The notes: a model not told the origin generated them from the letters alone. DNA of 64,000 nt from an uncultured Clostridia bacterium (GCA_934157035.1 CAKPHG010000002.1:62001-126000); one strand, 5' to 3'; shown: positions 17,971 to 27,418, counted from the stretch's first letter. Numbers and translations are program-made.

Positions 17971-20097
17971 CTATAAGTGCAATACTCTCGCTTTTATTTC
18001 TTTTGTTTTTCCTTCATTCCAGAAATTTTCTCCTAAGTAACCACATGTTCTTCTTGTTACATTCATTTTGTTTTTATCTTTGTTTCCACAGTTTGGACAT
18101 TCCCATTCTAGGTTATCATTTATTATTATTTCTCCGTCAAATCCACAAACATGGCAGTAATCTGATTTTGTATTAAATTCTGCATATTGGATATTATCAT
18201 AAATAAATTTAACTAAATCTTCTAATGCTTTTAAGTTATGTCTCATATTTGGTATTTCTACATAAGAAATTGCTCCACCAAGAGATAATTCTTGGAACTC
18301 GCTTTCAAATTTTAGTTTTGAAAATGCATCAATTTTTTCTCTAACGTCTACATGATAAGAGTTTGTATAATATCCTTTATCTGTTACGTCTTTTATTTCT
18401 CCAAATTTTTCTTTATCTATTCTTGCAAATCTATAACATAGACTTTCTGCTGGTGTTCCGTATAATGCAAATCCAAGTCCTGTTTCTTTTTTCCACTCTA
18501 CTGTTGCATCTCTTAAACGTTTCATTACTTTAATTGCAAAGTCATGTCCTTCTGGAGTAGTGTGTGATACACCTTTCATTAATTTTGTAGTTTCATAAAT
18601 ACCTATATATCCTAATGAAAGTGTTGAATAGCCACCTTTTAATAATTCATCAATCTTCTCACCTGGTTGCATACGAGCTATAGCTCCATATCTCCAGTGA
18701 ATTGGACTTGTATTAGAAAGTGTTCCAAGTAATGCGTAGTGTCTACACATTAATGCTTCTTTACATATATCTAATCTTTCATCTAATAGTTTCCAGAATT
18801 TTTCTTCATCTCCATCTGCAATAATACCAATTTGAGGTAAGTTAATACTAACAACACCTTGATTAAATCTTCCTTCAAATTTATAATTTCCATTTTCATC
18901 TTTCCATGGTGATAAGAAACTTCTGCATCCCATTGGGCTAAATACATTTCCTTCATAATTTTCACGCATTTTTTTAGCAGAAATATAATCTGGATATAAT
19001 CTTTTTGCTGAACATTTTACTGCAAGTTTTGTTAAATAATCATATTCTCCACCTTTTAAGCAGTTATGTTCGTCTAGTACATATATTAATTTAGGGAAAG
19101 CTGGTGTAACATATACACCTTTTTCGTTTTTTATTCCTTCATATCTTTGTCTAATAATTTCTTCAATTACCATAGCATTTTCTTTAATATATGGGTCATC
19201 TTTCTTTAGGTTTAAGAATATTGTTACAAATGGAGATTGTCCATTTGTTGTCATTAATGTATTTATTTGGTATTGAATTGTTTGTACACCTGCTGCTATT
19301 TCCTTTTTAAGTCTTTGTTGTGTTAATCTTTCTATTACATCCTCTGATAATTCATTTCCAAATTCTTTTTCAAAAGATTTTTTGAACTTTTCATAACTTT
19401 TTCTTACATATTTTCCTAAATGGCTAATGTCAACAGATTGTCCCCCATATTGGTTAGAAGCTACTGCTGCAATTATTTGAGTCATTACTGTACAAGCCAC
19501 TTGAAAGCTTTTTGGTGATTCTATTAATTTTCCATTCATTACTGTTCCATTATCTAACATATCTCCTATGTTTATTAAACAACAGTTAAATATTGGTTGT
19601 AAAAAATAGTCCATATCATGGAAATGAAGGATTCCATCTTCATGTGCTTTTGTTATTTTTTCAGGTAATAAAATTCTTTTTGTTAAGTCTTTTGAAACTT
19701 CTCCTGCTATGTAATCTCTTTGTGTTGAAGCTAAAACTGCATTTTTATTTGAGTTTTCTTCTAATAATTCTTTGTTTTGATTCTTGATTAACCCTAATAT
19801 TGATTCATCTGTTGTATTAGCTTTTCTTACTAATGCTCTTGTATAACGATAAATCATATACTTTTTAGCAAGCTCGAATTTTTTTAAGTCCATTAATTGT
19901 TCTTCTATAATGTCTTGAATATCTTCTACTAATATTCTTTTTTTATCTAGTTCTTCTATATATTTTGTTATTTCTTTAATTTCTTCTTTTGTTACTCTTT
20001 CTTTTGGTTTTACTTCTTTGTTTGCTTTTTCTATTGCAGTGATTATTTTGTCTCTGTTATAGTCTACTGCTCTACCGTCTCTTTTTATTACCTTCAT
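17971..20097 (-). CDS. nrdD: Anaerobic (class III) ribonucleoside-triphosphate reductase
   Basis: 708 aa. An N-terminal ATP-cone (MKVIKRDGRAVDYNRDKI) is followed by the catalytic barrel. A C-terminal zinc site uses CHVCG and CPNCG, and the glycyl radical loop RRTCGYLG places the probable radical glycine at residue 686. It reduces NTPs to dNTPs using a radical that oxygen destroys, so the host grows anaerobically. The promoter overlaps a perfect inverted repeat (20166-20181) that may be an operator for the divergent Crp/Fnr-type regulator. Confidence 0.97.
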   Translation of the reverse strand: MKVIKRDGRAVDYNRDKIITAIEKANKEVKPKERVTKEEIKEITKYIEELDKKRILVEDIQDIIEEQLMDLKKFELAKKYMIYRYTRALVRKANTTDESILGLIKNQNKELLEENSNKNAVLASTQRDYIAGEVSKDLTKRILLPEKITKAHEDGILHFHDMDYFLQPIFNCCLINIGDMLDNGTVMNGKLIESPKSFQVACTVMTQIIAAVASNQYGGQSVDISHLGKYVRKSYEKFKKSFEKEFGNELSEDVIERLTQQRLKKEIAAGVQTIQYQINTLMTTNGQSPFVTIFLNLKKDDPYIKENAMVIEEIIRQRYEGIKNEKGVYVTPAFPKLIYVLDEHNCLKGGEYDYLTKLAVKCSAKRLYPDYISAKKMRENYEGNVFSPMGCRSFLSPWKDENGNYKFEGRFNQGVVSINLPQIGIIADGDEEKFWKLLDERLDICKEALMCRHYALLGTLSNTSPIHWRYGAIARMQPGEKIDELLKGGYSTLSLGYIGIYETTKLMKGVSHTTPEGHDFAIKVMKRLRDATVEWKKETGLGFALYGTPAESLCYRFARIDKEKFGEIKDVTDKGYYTNSYHVDVREKIDAFSKLKFESEFQELSLGGAISYVEIPNMRHNLKALEDLVKFIYDNIQYAEFNTKSDYCHVCGFDGEIIINDNLEWECPNCGNKDKNKMNVTRRTCGYLGENFWNEGKTKEIKARVLHL

Positions 20098-20144
20098 TGC
20101 TACATTTCCCCCTCATTTATTTTTTTAGTTTATGCGTTTATTAT

Positions 20145-20173
20145 ATATTATATTTTTTATTTTTCTGTTGCAA
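20145..20173 (-). promoter_or_regulatory. Promoter of nrdD
   Basis: Minus strand TTGCAA (20173-20168), 17-nt spacer, TAATAT (20150-20145). The -35 element lies inside the palindrome at 20166-20181. Other TATAAT-like options lie close by in this AT-rich stretch. Confidence 0.5.
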
Positions 20174-20181
20174 ATGCAACA
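20166..20181. promoter_or_regulatory. Candidate operator palindrome upstream of nrdD
   Basis: Perfect inverted repeat TGTTGCA-AA-TGCAACA. The same half-site, TTGTTGCA, is at 20277-20284 over the -35 of the divergent Crp/Fnr gene. The shared half-site suggests that one regulator sees both promoters. Confidence 0.5.
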
Positions 20182-20279
20182 ATTATTAAAAATCTTTTTT
20201 CTATAATTTATAGCTGTTGTGGTTCTAAGGTTTTTTCTAATATTACATTTATATTACAAATATTTTTTGTCAAAATTTG

Positions 20280-20308
20280 TTGCAATAATGCGGGTTTTAG
20301 GGTATAAT
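20280..20308 (+). promoter_or_regulatory. Promoter of the Crp/Fnr-type regulator
   Basis: TTGCAA (20280-20285), exactly 17 nt, perfect TATAAT (20303-20308), giving a leader of about 80 nt. ATAATGCGG at 20286-20294 is mirrored by CCGCATTAT at 20391-20399 over the start codon. Confidence 0.7.
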
Positions 20309-20396
20309 CTTAACATAATAAAAACATATATTTTTAGACAAACTTTTTTAACACTATATAATTGTAATTTTATATAAAAGAGGTGTAATCCGCATT

Positions 20397-21020
20397 ATGT
20401 CTGACTTTTTTAATTTAATAAACAATTTAGAACAAAATTGTTCTAGAATACAAAAAAAGCATTTTAACAAAAATGAAATTATCACTACATATATTCAAAA
20501 AAGAAATCAAATTTGCATTATGCTCAATGGGAAAGCTGATTTAATCAGATTTGACTTAAATGGGAATCAAGATATTGTAGACAAATTTAATACTTCAGAT
20601 ATATTTGGTGAAGCTTTTTATCCTGTTAATACAAATAACGAACTTACTGTACTTGCGACTTCTGCATGTGATGTTTTATTCTTAATTCATGATGATATTT
20701 CTCATAAATGTAAATCAAATTGCAAATTTCACTCAGTGTTATCATCTACAATATTAGAACTAACATTAAAAAATGCTGTACATCAAAATATGAGAATTGA
20801 AGTACTTTCTAAACGAACCATAAGAGAAAAACTCTTAACATATTTTTCTATTTTATCAAGCAAAGACTTTAGTAAATCTGTTACACTTCCATTTTCTCTT
20901 ACAAATTTAGCAGATTATTTAAGCATAGATAGAAGTGCAATGATGAGAGAACTTAAAAATTTAATTGACGAAGGATTTATTTCTAAAAGTGGAAATAAAA
21001 TTAAGTTGTTGTATAAATAG
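20397..21020 (+). CDS. Crp/Fnr-family transcriptional regulator
   Basis: 207 aa. An N-terminal cyclic-nucleotide-binding-like beta-roll (about 15-115) is followed by a dimer helix (about 118-150) and a C-terminal winged helix (LTNLADYLSIDRSAMMRELKNLIDEGFI, about 168-195). Six cysteines are present (positions near 14, 36, 89, 104, 108 and one in between), including CKSNC. These might bind an iron-sulfur cluster or sense nitrosative or redox state, but this arrangement is not the classic FNR one. It is divergent from nrdD, with shared half-sites in the spacer. The effector is unknown. Confidence 0.85.
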   Translation: MSDFFNLINNLEQNCSRIQKKHFNKNEIITTYIQKRNQICIMLNGKADLIRFDLNGNQDIVDKFNTSDIFGEAFYPVNTNNELTVLATSACDVLFLIHDDISHKCKSNCKFHSVLSSTILELTLKNAVHQNMRIEVLSKRTIREKLLTYFSILSSKDFSKSVTLPFSLTNLADYLSIDRSAMMRELKNLIDEGFISKSGNKIKLLYK

Positions 21021-21022
21021 AA

Positions 21023-21091
21023 AAACTATTAGGGACGGGGCATTTTAGTTTAGTAAGCAACTAAACTAAAATGCCCCGTCCCTAATAGTTT
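21023..21091. repeat. 32-bp perfect hairpin carrying a GGGACGGGG motif (terminator or small palindromic repeat)
   Basis: Arms 21023-21054 and 21060-21091 are perfectly complementary over 32 bp with a 5-nt loop. The element lies between two convergent genes and can end both transcripts. The GC-rich core AGGGACGGGGC is unlike the surroundings. A related GGGGACGGGTCAC sequence inside another hairpin occurs at about 22317-22344. Confidence 0.8.
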
Positions 21092-21104
21092 ACCCCAAAA
21101 TCAG

Positions 21105-22118
21105 TTATTTTTTTATTGCTTTTTCAGCATACAAATTGTTTATTACTTTGTCAAATGGTGCTTTTTGTTTTAATTCTCCTGCTTCTTCCATTACTGTTTG
21201 TAATAAATTATATGATTCTTCTTTCATTACTGGTGTTGTTTTCCAAGCATCTATATCTTTATAGCTTTGTAATACAGTTGCTAATAACTCTACATCTGTA
21301 TCTGGGAAGAAACTTTTTATTGCTTCTGCAACTTCTTTCATACTATGTTCTTCTACCCATTTTTGTCCTTTATATATTGCATTGGTAAATTTTTGGATTG
21401 TTTCACTATTATTTTTAATATAACTTTTTTTAGCAAAATATGCTGTATATGGTATTTCACCTGAGGCTTCTCCAACAGATGCTACAACATAACCTTTTCC
21501 AGCATTTTGAGTCATTGTTGCTGTAGGCTCAAATAGTGTTACATAGTCTGCTGTTCCGCCTGAAAATGCTCCTGCCATTAAATCAAATTTAATACTATCA
21601 TCTAATACCAAGTCTGTTTGAGGGTTTAGTCCATTTTTCTTTAATACATATTCAAATGTCATGTATGGAACTCCACCTTTTCTTCCTGGTATAATTGTTT
21701 TTCCTTTTAAATCTTGCCAACTAAAATTATCTGTTTTTTCTCTTGAAACTAAAAAAGATCCATCTTTTTGTGTTAATTGTGCAAACACTTCACAATAATC
21801 TTCTTTTCCTTCGTTATATACGTATATACTTGCTTCTGGTCCTGCAAAACCTATGTCACTTTGATTTGCCAAAACTGCAGTCATAACTTTATCTGCTCCT
21901 TGACCTGTTGTTAATTCTACTTCTATCCCTTCTTCTTCCATAAATCCTTTAGCTATTGCTACATATTGAGGTGCATAAAAAACTGACCTTGTCACTTCAT
22001 TTACTCTTACTTTTTGAAGTGCTACTTCCTTCGAATTATTTCTTGTAGTAAAGTAGCAAATAAGACCCACAGCTACAAGTATAATTACAATTGCAATGAT
22101 AAAATATTTTTTCATCAT
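21105..22118 (-). CDS. ABC transporter substrate-binding lipoprotein-like protein (NitT/Tau/SsuA-THI5 type)
   Basis: 337 aa. An N-terminal membrane anchor helix (YFIIAIVIILVAVGLICYF) without a clear lipobox is followed by the NMT1/SsuA-like fold: SVFYAPQYVAIAKGFMEEEGIEVEL, then TAVLANQSDIGFAGPEASIY. Such proteins feed sulfonates, taurine, nitrate, or pyrimidine precursors to their transporter; the ligand cannot be read from the sequence. It belongs with the permease and ATPase genes upstream but is separated from them by about 225 bp holding hairpins, which may set its expression apart. Confidence 0.82.
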   Translation of the reverse strand: MMKKYFIIAIVIILVAVGLICYFTTRNNSKEVALQKVRVNEVTRSVFYAPQYVAIAKGFMEEEGIEVELTTGQGADKVMTAVLANQSDIGFAGPEASIYVYNEGKEDYCEVFAQLTQKDGSFLVSREKTDNFSWQDLKGKTIIPGRKGGVPYMTFEYVLKKNGLNPQTDLVLDDSIKFDLMAGAFSGGTADYVTLFEPTATMTQNAGKGYVVASVGEASGEIPYTAYFAKKSYIKNNSETIQKFTNAIYKGQKWVEEHSMKEVAEAIKSFFPDTDVELLATVLQSYKDIDAWKTTPVMKEESYNLLQTVMEEAGELKQKAPFDKVINNLYAEKAIKK

Positions 22119-22343
22119 TATTCCCCTTTCTCTTTATTTTGAATGTAAAAACATTATGTTATATTTTATTCGTTTGCTTGTTTAATTGTGCTATTCTAAA
22201 ATTATTTTTGAAAGAACATAAATCATAAAAAATAAAAACATATTAAACAAAAAATGAATTGAATATTTTTCGTTTATATGTTTTTATTTTTTTAGTTTTT
22301 TAATTAGATAAAGGACAAAAGTGACCCGTCCCCAAATGTCCTT
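22119..22343. other. Non-coding spacer with two inverted repeats inside the ABC transporter locus
   Basis: It contains an AT-rich hairpin (AAATAAAAACATAT near 22222-22236, mirrored by ATATGTTTTTATTT near 22276-22290). A second hairpin, AAAGGACA / TGTCCTTT, surrounds GTGACCCGTCCCC at about 22311-22345. No coding potential was seen. Confidence 0.55.
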
Positions 22344-23151
22344 TTACTTTTTCACAAATAATTTTTCAAGTATTGCAACTGCTTGATACATTAAATATGC
22401 TACAACTGCAAGTATTATAACGCTTGTCATTACTAAGTCTAATTGGAATACTTGCCCTCCATATACTATTAAATATCCAAGTCCTGCTTTTGATACTAAA
22501 AATTCTCCCGTTATTACACCTACTAAAGATAAACCTATGTTTACCTTTAATGAGTTAAAAAATGTATGTTTATTTGCAGGTATTATTATTCTTGTTAGTA
22601 TTTGAAATTTATTGGCATTAAATGTTTGAGCCATTTTTATTAATTCTTTATCTGTATTTAAAAATCCATTTAATATTTCTAGAATTGTTACTATTAATGA
22701 TATTGCAAGCGCCATTACAATTATTGCAGGCATTCCTGCTCCTACCCATATAATAATTACTGGTCCGAAGCGCTACTTTTGGTAAACTGTTTAGTACTAC
22801 TAAAAATGGTTCTGAGACTTTAGATAAGAATTTAGACCACCATAAAAGTATTGCTACAAATGCACCTAAAAATGTCCCAAGTAAAAATCCTATTAATGTT
22901 TCTAAACATGTTACTTTTAAATGTTCTAGTAAATTATTTTGTGATAAATTTAAGAAAGTCTTTACTATTCTGCTAGGCTGACTCATAATAAAACTATCTA
23001 TAATACCTTTGTTTGCTAAAACTTCCCATAATACAATTAATCCAATAACTATACTAAATTGGACCACTTTTATAACTATTTTTTGTGTCTTTTTTTTCCT
23101 TAAATATTTTCTTCTGTCATTTGAAATTGTTTTTTCTTTATTCATGTACAT
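22344..23151 (-). pseudogene. ABC transporter permease (SsuC/TauC-like), frameshifted
   Basis: Two overlapping frames (22648-23151 and 22344-22733) together make one full permease of about 260 aa. The first frame reads ...VVLNSLPKVAL and then loses homology. The second continues with MPAIIVMALAISLIVTILEILNGF and the EAA loop. A single extra base near 22766-22768 (CTTCGGA where CTTGGA would restore LGPVIIIWVGAG) causes the break. Either the transporter is broken in this strain or this is a sequence error; the rest of both halves is well conserved. The first ATG overlaps the ATPase gene by 14 nt. Confidence 0.85.
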
Positions 23152-23881
23152 TCAGTCCTTTCCATATAGTATCAAAGTATTTACTAAATTTTGGACTTTC
23201 TCTACAATTTAATGGTGTTCTATTTTCCATTTCAAAGTCTATTGTATGAATTTCCTTAATAGTAGCTGGCCTATTAGATAGTACTATTACTCTATCTGAC
23301 ATACTTATTGCCTCTGAAATATCATGAGTTACAATTAATGCTGTAATATGTTCATTTTTCAAAATGTCATAAATATCTTTGGTAACCATTATTCTTGTTT
23401 GATAATCTAAAGCTGAAAAGGCCTCGTCTAACAGTAAAATTTTGGGTTTTATTGCTAAAGTTCTAATTAAAGCTGCTCTTTGTCTCATTCCTCCAGATAA
23501 CTGATTTGGATATTTGTCTTTAAATTCATATAAATTATATTTTTTAAGTAAGTTTTCCACATATTCTACATTCTCTGTGGTTTTTATATTTTTTATTTCT
23601 AATCCAAATAATACATTTTTATAAATTGTAAGCCATTCAAGTAAACTGTCTTTTTGAAGCATATAGCCTATTTGTCCATCTATTTGAATATTTCCTGAAG
23701 TTTTTTCCTCTAATCCTGCAATAATAGAAAGGACCGTAGACTTACCACATCCACTTGGTCCAATTATACTTACAAATTCTCCTTCTTCTACACTAAAACT
23801 GACATCCTTTACTGCTTCTACCTCTCCATTTTCCGCTTGATATATCTTAGAAATGTTTTCTACTTTTAATACTTCTTTCAT
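23138..23881 (-). CDS. ABC transporter ATP-binding protein (SsuB/TauB/NrtD type)
   Basis: 247 aa with all ATPase motifs: Walker A GPSGCGKS (near residue 40), Q-loop MLQKDSLLEW, signature LSGGMRQR, Walker B ILLLDEAF and the H-loop THDISEAI. The sequence type (GYMLQKDSLLEWLTIYKN) is that of the nitrate/sulfonate/taurine group. It is the first gene of an operon with the frameshifted permease and, after a spacer, the binding protein. Confidence 0.92.
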   Translation of the reverse strand: MKEVLKVENISKIYQAENGEVEAVKDVSFSVEEGEFVSIIGPSGCGKSTVLSIIAGLEEKTSGNIQIDGQIGYMLQKDSLLEWLTIYKNVLFGLEIKNIKTTENVEYVENLLKKYNLYEFKDKYPNQLSGGMRQRAALIRTLAIKPKILLLDEAFSALDYQTRIMVTKDIYDILKNEHITALIVTHDISEAISMSDRVIVLSNRPATIKEIHTIDFEMENRTPLNCRESPKFSKYFDTIWKGLNVHE

Positions 23882-23942
23882 ATTGCACCTACTTTCATGT
23901 TATATATTATATTTTATGTCGTTATATGTCGTTTTGTGCTTA

Positions 23943-25175
23943 CTATATTCTAATTGTACTACCTGCATAAATTAAATTTGGATTTTTTATTCTATTTAAT
24001 CTTACTATTGTAGCTATAGGAACTCCATATCTTCTTGATATTGACCAAAGTGTATCTCCCCATTGTATTTTATAAATAGTATGATTTAAATCATATCTAT
24101 GAGTAGGAATTATTAATCTTTGACCTACATATATTAAATTTATGTTCTTTATATTGTTTTCTACTGCTATTGCAGTTGCCGTTGTTCCAAATTCTGCAGC
24201 TATTTTATTTAATGTATCTCCTTTTTGTACAATGTATATTGTTTGACCTGAAGTTGAATTTCCATCTGTATCTGACATAGTTTCTCCACTTGGTACAATT
24301 AAAGTTGCCCCCGCATAAATTAAGTTTGGATTTGCTATATTATTTAATTCTACAAGTCTTTGCACTGTAGTATTATATTTTAAAGCAATACCACTTAAAG
24401 TATCTCCTCTTTGTATAATAATAGTTGTTGTTCCTCCTGCTGTTGGTTTGTTTGTATTGTCTGGCAATGGTACTTCAGAAGCATCATTCAAAAATATTTC
24501 ATTTGTAAATTTATTTCTATCTACATACGTATTTATTCCTAATATTTCTCCTGCATCTGTGTATTGCCATCCTACCCAGCTATTCCAATTTCCTGTTATT
24601 GATGGTTCATTTACCTCATATTGAGCTACCCATAAAGGATAATTTGTAAGTTCTCCTCCAAATATATGTGAAGCATTACTTGCGTCACTATATATAACCA
24701 TTTTCTTTTTGCTTAATGTTTCTACTGTTTTCATAAATGTTAATCCTATTTGATTAATTTCTTCTACATTTAAATCTCCAAAACTTTCGAAGTCCATTGC
24801 CAATTTACAATCCGGTATTTTTCCTGATATTGTAGCTACAAAAAAAGTTGCTTCAGCTACTGCCTCTTCATTACTTCTTGCTGTTAGATAATGATAAAAT
24901 CCTACTTTTAATCCATTTGCTTTTGCATTTGCATAGTTTTCATTAAAATGTGAATCTACGTAATTGCTTCCTTCACTTGCTTTCATATATACAATTTCAA
25001 TACCATCATTTGCTACTTGACTATAATCTATACTTCCTTGCCATCCACTTACATCTATCCCCTCATATATTGTCTCGCTTGATGGTCCAAAAGCGTATAC
25101 TGGAGCTATTAAGATATACATTGGCATTGTAATAACTATAATAAAGCTAACTATTATTTTTCTAATATTTTTCAT
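23943..25175 (-). CDS. Secreted GH25 lysozyme with three LysM repeats
   Basis: 410 aa. A signal-type helix (residues 5-28) is followed by a glycoside hydrolase 25 domain (about 37-230) with DVSGWQGSIDYSQV at its start and the catalytic AMDFESFGD strand. Three LysM repeats complete the protein (about 253-297, 313-357 and 367-410), each with GDTL..IA or W.IS and a final YAG or YVG..L.IP. It cuts the N-acetylmuramic acid to N-acetylglucosamine bond in peptidoglycan and is wall-bound by the LysM units. Likely an autolysin or spore/cell-separation enzyme; no phage genes lie nearby. Confidence 0.9.
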   Translation of the reverse strand: MKNIRKIIVSFIIVITMPMYILIAPVYAFGPSSETIYEGIDVSGWQGSIDYSQVANDGIEIVYMKASEGSNYVDSHFNENYANAKANGLKVGFYHYLTARSNEEAVAEATFFVATISGKIPDCKLAMDFESFGDLNVEEINQIGLTFMKTVETLSKKKMVIYSDASNASHIFGGELTNYPLWVAQYEVNEPSITGNWNSWVGWQYTDAGEILGINTYVDRNKFTNEIFLNDASEVPLPDNTNKPTAGGTTTIIIQRGDTLSGIALKYNTTVQRLVELNNIANPNLIYAGATLIVPSGETMSDTDGNSTSGQTIYIVQKGDTLNKIAAEFGTTATAIAVENNIKNINLIYVGQRLIIPTHRYDLNHTIYKIQWGDTLWSISRRYGVPIATIVRLNRIKNPNLIYAGSTIRI

Positions 25176-25302
25176 ACTCTCACCTCTTATTTTTATAATT
25201 TATATATTTTATAAAAATAAGTTAATTTTTGTGATTCTTACCTTTTATATCATTTAGATACTAAAGTTAAATTTTAATTCATAAAATTAGTTAGGTGATT
25301 TT

Positions 25303-26796
25303 TTGAGAAAAGTTAAATTATTTCTATTTAATGGTATTTTACTTACTATTACTTCATTATTTTTAAGAAGTATAGGAATGTTTTTTGGTATATATATTTC
25401 TAACAAAATAGGTAGTGAGGCTGTTGGTATCTATTCCTTAATTATGTCTGTGTACATGTTATTTGTTACATTTGCAAGTTCTGGTATTCATTTAGCTACT
25501 TCTAGAATTGTTTCTGAACAACTTGCTTTTGGTAATGATAAACATATTAAGACTGCTGTAAGAAAATGCATAATATATAGTTTTGTTACTGGTTTAATTG
25601 CTTTTCTACTTTTACTATTTTTTGCTCCATTAATTTCTAATTATTGGTTACATGGAAAAGTACATGCAATTTGTCTTCAAATTATGGGAATAAGTCTGCC
25701 TTTTTTAGCAATGAGCTCTAGTATTAATGGATATTTTTCTGCTATTTCTAATGTTAAAAAAACTGCTTTTTGCCAAGTTTTTGAACAAGTTTTAAAAATT
25801 TGTTTAATACTATTATTCATGAGTACATTCTCAGCAAGTACTATTGAATCAGCATGTATTTGTCTTGTTTTAGGCAGTTGTATTTCTGAAATATTATCTT
25901 TTTTTGCTCTTTTTATTTTTTATAGAAAAGATTTAAAAAATAATAATTCTATACTATTAAAAAATAATTCCTTTACTAAACAAATTTTAAAAATAACTCT
26001 TCCTATCGCTTTTACCTCATACATTAGATCTGGTCTTTCTACATTAAAACAAGTTTTAATTCCATCTTGTTTAGAAAAATCCGGACTTTCTTGTGAAAAA
26101 GCTTTATCAAAATATGGTATGATAAATGGAATGGCTATGCCTCTTATAATGTTTCCTTGTACTTTTATTTCTTCTTTTAGTATGCTCCTTATTCCTGAAT
26201 TTTCTTTCTTAAATGCTAAGAGAAATTACGAAAAAATTAATTTTGCAATTTGTAAAATTTTAAAATTTTGCTTCATTTTTTCTTTTTTAATTACGGGAAT
26301 TTTTTGGTGCTTTTCTGATGAACTTTCTTTATATATATATAACAAAGAAAGTATTTCTGTTTTTATAAAAGTTTTATCTCCTTTAATTGTTCTTATGTAT
26401 GTAGACAATATTGTTGATGGAATTTTAAAAGGACTTGATAGACAAGTTTCTGTAATGGGAATTAATATTTTAGATTTATTAACAAGTGTCACTTTAATAT
26501 ACTTTTTACTTCCTATACAAGGAATTAAAGGATATATTTCAGTTTTATTTGTAAGTGAAATTTTAAATGGTCTTGTTAGTTTAGGCTTATTAATAAAAGA
26601 AACTAAAGTTAAAATTGATTTTGTTAATTGGATTTTTAAACCAGGGTTAGCCATTATTTTACTAAATTTTATTATTAAAAATTTTTACTGTAATTCTATT
26701 TTTGAATTAATTATTCAGATTTTATTATTTATTGTTTTTTATTTTATTGTTATTGCTTTATTTAAAGGAATTGTTAAATCTGACTTGAAAATTTAA
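25303..26796 (+). CDS. SpoVB-like MOP-family lipid/oligosaccharide flippase
   Basis: 497 aa, about 14 transmembrane helices. The start is TTG (25303) preceded by AGGTGATT; no ATG gives the same N-terminus. The N-terminal NGILLTITSLFLRSIGMFFGIYISNKIGSEAVGIYSL is typical of the SpoVB/MurJ-like branch of the MOP superfamily. SpoVB is needed for the spore cortex and probably moves lipid-linked wall precursors. With the Spo0E gene this supports a spore-forming lineage, but related flippases also act in vegetative cells or polysaccharide export. Confidence 0.83.
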   Translation: MRKVKLFLFNGILLTITSLFLRSIGMFFGIYISNKIGSEAVGIYSLIMSVYMLFVTFASSGIHLATSRIVSEQLAFGNDKHIKTAVRKCIIYSFVTGLIAFLLLLFFAPLISNYWLHGKVHAICLQIMGISLPFLAMSSSINGYFSAISNVKKTAFCQVFEQVLKICLILLFMSTFSASTIESACICLVLGSCISEILSFFALFIFYRKDLKNNNSILLKNNSFTKQILKITLPIAFTSYIRSGLSTLKQVLIPSCLEKSGLSCEKALSKYGMINGMAMPLIMFPCTFISSFSMLLIPEFSFLNAKRNYEKINFAICKILKFCFIFSFLITGIFWCFSDELSLYIYNKESISVFIKVLSPLIVLMYVDNIVDGILKGLDRQVSVMGINILDLLTSVTLIYFLLPIQGIKGYISVLFVSEILNGLVSLGLLIKETKVKIDFVNWIFKPGLAIILLNFIIKNFYCNSIFELIIQILLFIVFYFIVIALFKGIVKSDLKI

Positions 26797-26802
26797 TATA
26801 TA

Positions 26803-26842
26803 AAAACACCATTTGCATTTATTTAAATGCAAATGGTGTTTT
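26803..26842. terminator. Bidirectional terminator
   Basis: 18-bp perfect stem AAAACACCATTTGCATTT / AAATGCAAATGGTGTTTT with a 4-nt loop, between the convergent flippase and 190-aa genes. Confidence 0.92.
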
Positions 26843-26845
26843 AGG

Positions 26846-27418
26846 TTAGATATTTTTTGAGCAAAATTCTTTCATTTCTTCTTCATTTTCACTCAAATAA
26901 ATTTTTAAAAAATTGCAACAGACTTCATCGTTATTAGTGAAAGATACCAAATACTGTGCTTCGGTATTTAACACAGGTATTAATCCTTCACTCCGGTACA
27001 CAAACATGAGTGCATATACTTCTGCTTTTGAAGTAATAATAATTTTTTGGTTGTTTCTCTTTATGGCTAATAAAACACTGTAAATCATATCCTTCTGTTT
27101 CCAAAGCCACTCACTCCAACTTTTCAGTTCTTTTTCTAATTTTCTGGATTTTTCAACTTTTTCAGAAATAACCTCATCCAATCTTTCTTTTTCTTCCTTC
27201 AACTCATTTTCTGTCCACTTAACTTCCATGTATTTGTAGCATGGATTATTTGGTTTTTTTATTACCTCTAGTACTTCTCGCACACATGCTATTGATGCTC
27301 TTTCTTCTGTTGCATCTATACCTTCATTTTCCTCTTCTAACCGTTTTACTTCTACGTATGCAATATAAAAGCTATTGCATAAACTTTTAAAATAACTTTG
27401 TAATGTGTACATATTCAT
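26846..27418 (-). CDS. Hypothetical coiled-coil protein
   Basis: 190 aa, no family recognised. The middle (about 65-105) is a strongly charged coiled coil (ENELKEEKERLDEVISEKVEKS). The C-terminal part (about 115-185) has hydrophobic strands and three cysteines (VCCNFL, EFCSKN). No signal peptide or membrane helix. A reasonable ribosome site (GGAGGA) precedes the ATG. Codon use is slightly less A/T-extreme than in the neighbours, which may mark a recent arrival. Single gene, convergent with the flippase. Confidence 0.75.
   Translation of the reverse strand: MNMYTLQSYFKSLCNSFYIAYVEVKRLEEENEGIDATEERASIACVREVLEVIKKPNNPCYKYMEVKWTENELKEEKERLDEVISEKVEKSRKLEKELKSWSEWLWKQKDMIYSVLLAIKRNNQKIIITSKAEVYALMFVYRSEGLIPVLNTEAQYLVSFTNNDEVCCNFLKIYLSENEEEMKEFCSKNI

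Noticed and set aside
22119..22343. Riboswitch upstream of the ABC substrate-binding gene
   Set aside because: The inverted repeats are AT-rich or match a dispersed palindromic core; no known riboswitch sequence (such as the thi-box) was seen.
23943..25175. Prophage endolysin with associated phage genes
   Set aside because: The GH25 protein has a signal peptide and LysM repeats and stands among core genes; no holin or structural phage gene is adjacent.
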